From Aurelia coerulea (lineage: Eukaryota > Cnidaria > Scyphozoa > Semaeostomeae > Ulmaridae), in NCBI GenBank assembly GCA_039566865.1, contig CM076943.1, forward strand, positions 48,386,124-48,450,123: 64,000 nucleotides of DNA. Reading direction: 5' to 3'. A program made the position numbers and the translations under genes. The notes under the pieces were generated by a model. It saw only the letters and a program-made list of their open reading frames with translations. It made no database searches and was not told the origin of the DNA. Of this stretch, positions 50,001-53,000 are shown piece after piece. Within the stretch, counting starts at the first letter, position 1. Each line of letters opens with the position of its first letter.

Positions 50001-53000
50001 ACGAGATATGGTCACATCAAGAGAAAGGACCAGGATGCTGCTTTGGTAAGCTTAGCTTCTCACTGTCCTGAAATTTCTTTCGGATGCTACCTGGTGCCCC
50101 TAAAAAATGTTTACGGATTTGGTTGACTCCAGCGATGTGAATTTAGCTTTAATCATTTTCTAATCACTCTAAAAATGTTCCTCGATAGTTAACTTGAACA
50201 TAGATACCTCGTTTGTTGATATTGGTACTTTGAGACCAAACATGTAGATCGTGAAAGCTCAAATTTGCCTCCTCCTGCAAACCAGAGCTTTAGCCATTTG
50301 GCCTAAGCAATTTTTTAAGGCACAGTGTATACATCAATGATAGCCGTTATAAAATTTGAACAACATAAGATCTTGTGTTATTCTGTTTTCCAGAAGTCAC
50401 CCCACTGTCACCCATAGGGAAGTTTCTCAATTTTTCATTAATTTCAGTTCTTAATTTTGATGTGCTTCAGGAATTTGCTTACGCCAAAAGGCCAAAACTC
50501 TGGTTTTGAAGTGGACACAAATTTGGGCTTTCAAGATTGATATTTCTGCTCTCAAAACACCAATACCAACAAACGAGATATCTATGTTCAAGTTAACTAT
50601 CGAGGAACATTTTGAGAGTGATTAGCCATTGATTAAAGCTAAATTCACATCACTGGAGTCAACCAAATCTGTATACATTTTTTTGGGACACCCGGTAGGT
50701 AGAAAGAAAATCCTTTGGCAAGGAAACGGTGTTCATATGCACAAGGCCTGTAATGTATGGTCACAAAGTTTTCAATGTAATTCAAACTTTTTGTTTCATT
50801 GCTTTTTAGGTGGTATCCTCGTCATGGCAAGTCGTACGATCGTGAAGAAAATTTTGAAGGTTGTCTTCCCAGCAATATTGCGTATAACTGGCATAGAATA
50901 TTACCATAGCAGTGCAATAAAATGTAATTTTTATACTGGTTATCACAAAGGATACAAGCTGCCTCCAGTTGTTATCGTAAGTACCCATTTCTTCTAATCT
51001 AACGATTGTTGTAACTGGTCAGAGTGAACACAAATGTTGTGACGTTTGAAATTCTGCAGCTGTGAAACCATTTTCAGATTCGTACAAACTAATCATGCAT
51101 GTACAGCTAACATGTACTAATCATGCATGTACAGCTAACATGCCAACTTAGGGGTAAGTTTAGTTCATCAATATCAGTCGCATCATTGAAGCGATTTTAT
51201 AAAAATGTTTCGTCTCAAACTCCTTCAAAACAGAGCATAGGGCACTCACCTTTTTCAAATCTTTAAAATGGTTGGTGTAATATTCTGTCATTTTTCTTTG
51301 AATTGAATAGCTTGAAAGTAGTTGTTGGTACTTTGCTGTAAATCTGCCGTGGAATTTTTTGATATCTTGATTTTTTTCAAAATGGCAGCAATTTGATTAT
51401 TTTTGGAAAAAATGATGGAAAATTTTGAAAACATTTGACTTATCGCAAATCCTACATCATTGGAGGAAAAATGATATAACCTCCAAGAAAACCATAGTTT
51501 ATGAAGCTCTAGAATATGGTGGCAAGCAGAAATCTGTAGCTTTTCTTGTTGAGGATTTCGACATTAGATGACATCATAGCCTCAAATTTAACAAACGCTG
51601 CCATTTTGAAACTAATCAAGATGTCAATGAATTTCCACGACAGATTTACAGCAAAAACCCTAAGTTCTATCCAAGCCATTTATTTCAAAGAAAACTGTAA
51701 TAGAATTTTGCTCCGACCTTTTCAAAGATTTGAGCCCTATGCTTCAAAGCAGGCCTGGACTCCTTGAACAAATGTGCTATCAATCCAGCCTAATGATTAT
51801 AGAATGCAGACACAAAGGCTGAATGACAACAAAGGGCTCAAACCATTAAAGAGATGGGAGTAAACTTCTGTCACATTTTTCTTTGAATTAAATGGCTTAG
51901 AAGGAAATTAGGGTACTTTGCTGTAAATCTGGCATGGATTTTTCTTTATATCTTTGTTAGTTTCAAAATGGCAGCATTTATTATTTCGAGGCTGTTACGT
52001 CATCAAATTTCTAAATCCTAAAGCAGAAGAGCTACAGGTTTCTGCTTTCCACCATATTGTAGACCTTCATACACTATGGTTTTCTTGAAGATCGTATCGA
52101 TTTCCTCCATTGATTTAGGATTTACGATGATTTTTATTATTTCCAAATTACGAGAACTCTAGGCCGTATCAACCGTTTTTGTATGCAACAACAACAACTG
52201 TCTAAATAGCGCCTCCTTATTGGTTGAAAACTAAGTTCTAGCAATTTAATTGGTCAATACGGAACACAGTGATCCAGAGCATGTAGTTAATGTGAAAAAT
52301 AAAAGTATCCGAATTGTACAAAACTGGTTTTTCTATTGTTAACCGTAGCCTGAGGTATGTCAAAACCCAAAATTCTTTCAAATCGGACAATTTAGTGCTG
52401 AGAAAACATTATTTCAAGTCGGGCCTTTACGTAGCAACTTTAGGCTTCTTTCGTAGCACAGCAAGGTCATAAAAAACACTAACTTTCAAATTCAAATTTC
52501 TTGGCTTGCACTCACTCGATTTTCATGATCTTTGTTTTGTTTGACAGATTAAACCTTGTAGAGTATGTAATGAAAGGGTTGATTGGAAATTTATCTTTGG
52601 ATATGCAATAATGGTCACCAAACGTTAAGAAAGCAAAAACTGAATCACGAAACGCTTCTTCAACATTAAAAACGAAAAATATATATTTCAGAATTCTTGT
52701 ATAAAGCCTATTGCAGAATCAAGTTTATTGGCAACACTTTTGCAAAAGGGCTAAGTAGACTGAACTCTCAAGTATTTTGGCGAAATCTAACTGAGTTGCT
52801 TCTAACTGAATTGCTTAAAAGAAACTTTTGCTCCCTATCTATAATTCTACCGTTAGACTTCTCGAAAACTTTGAATTTTTTTTAAATTGCAGCGTATTTC
52901 ATATTTCACCTCATTTGAGGATGTGACATCATTGAATTTTTAAATCATAAAGCAAAAAGTTACAGACTTTGGCTTGATACTTTATTGTAGACATTCATAA

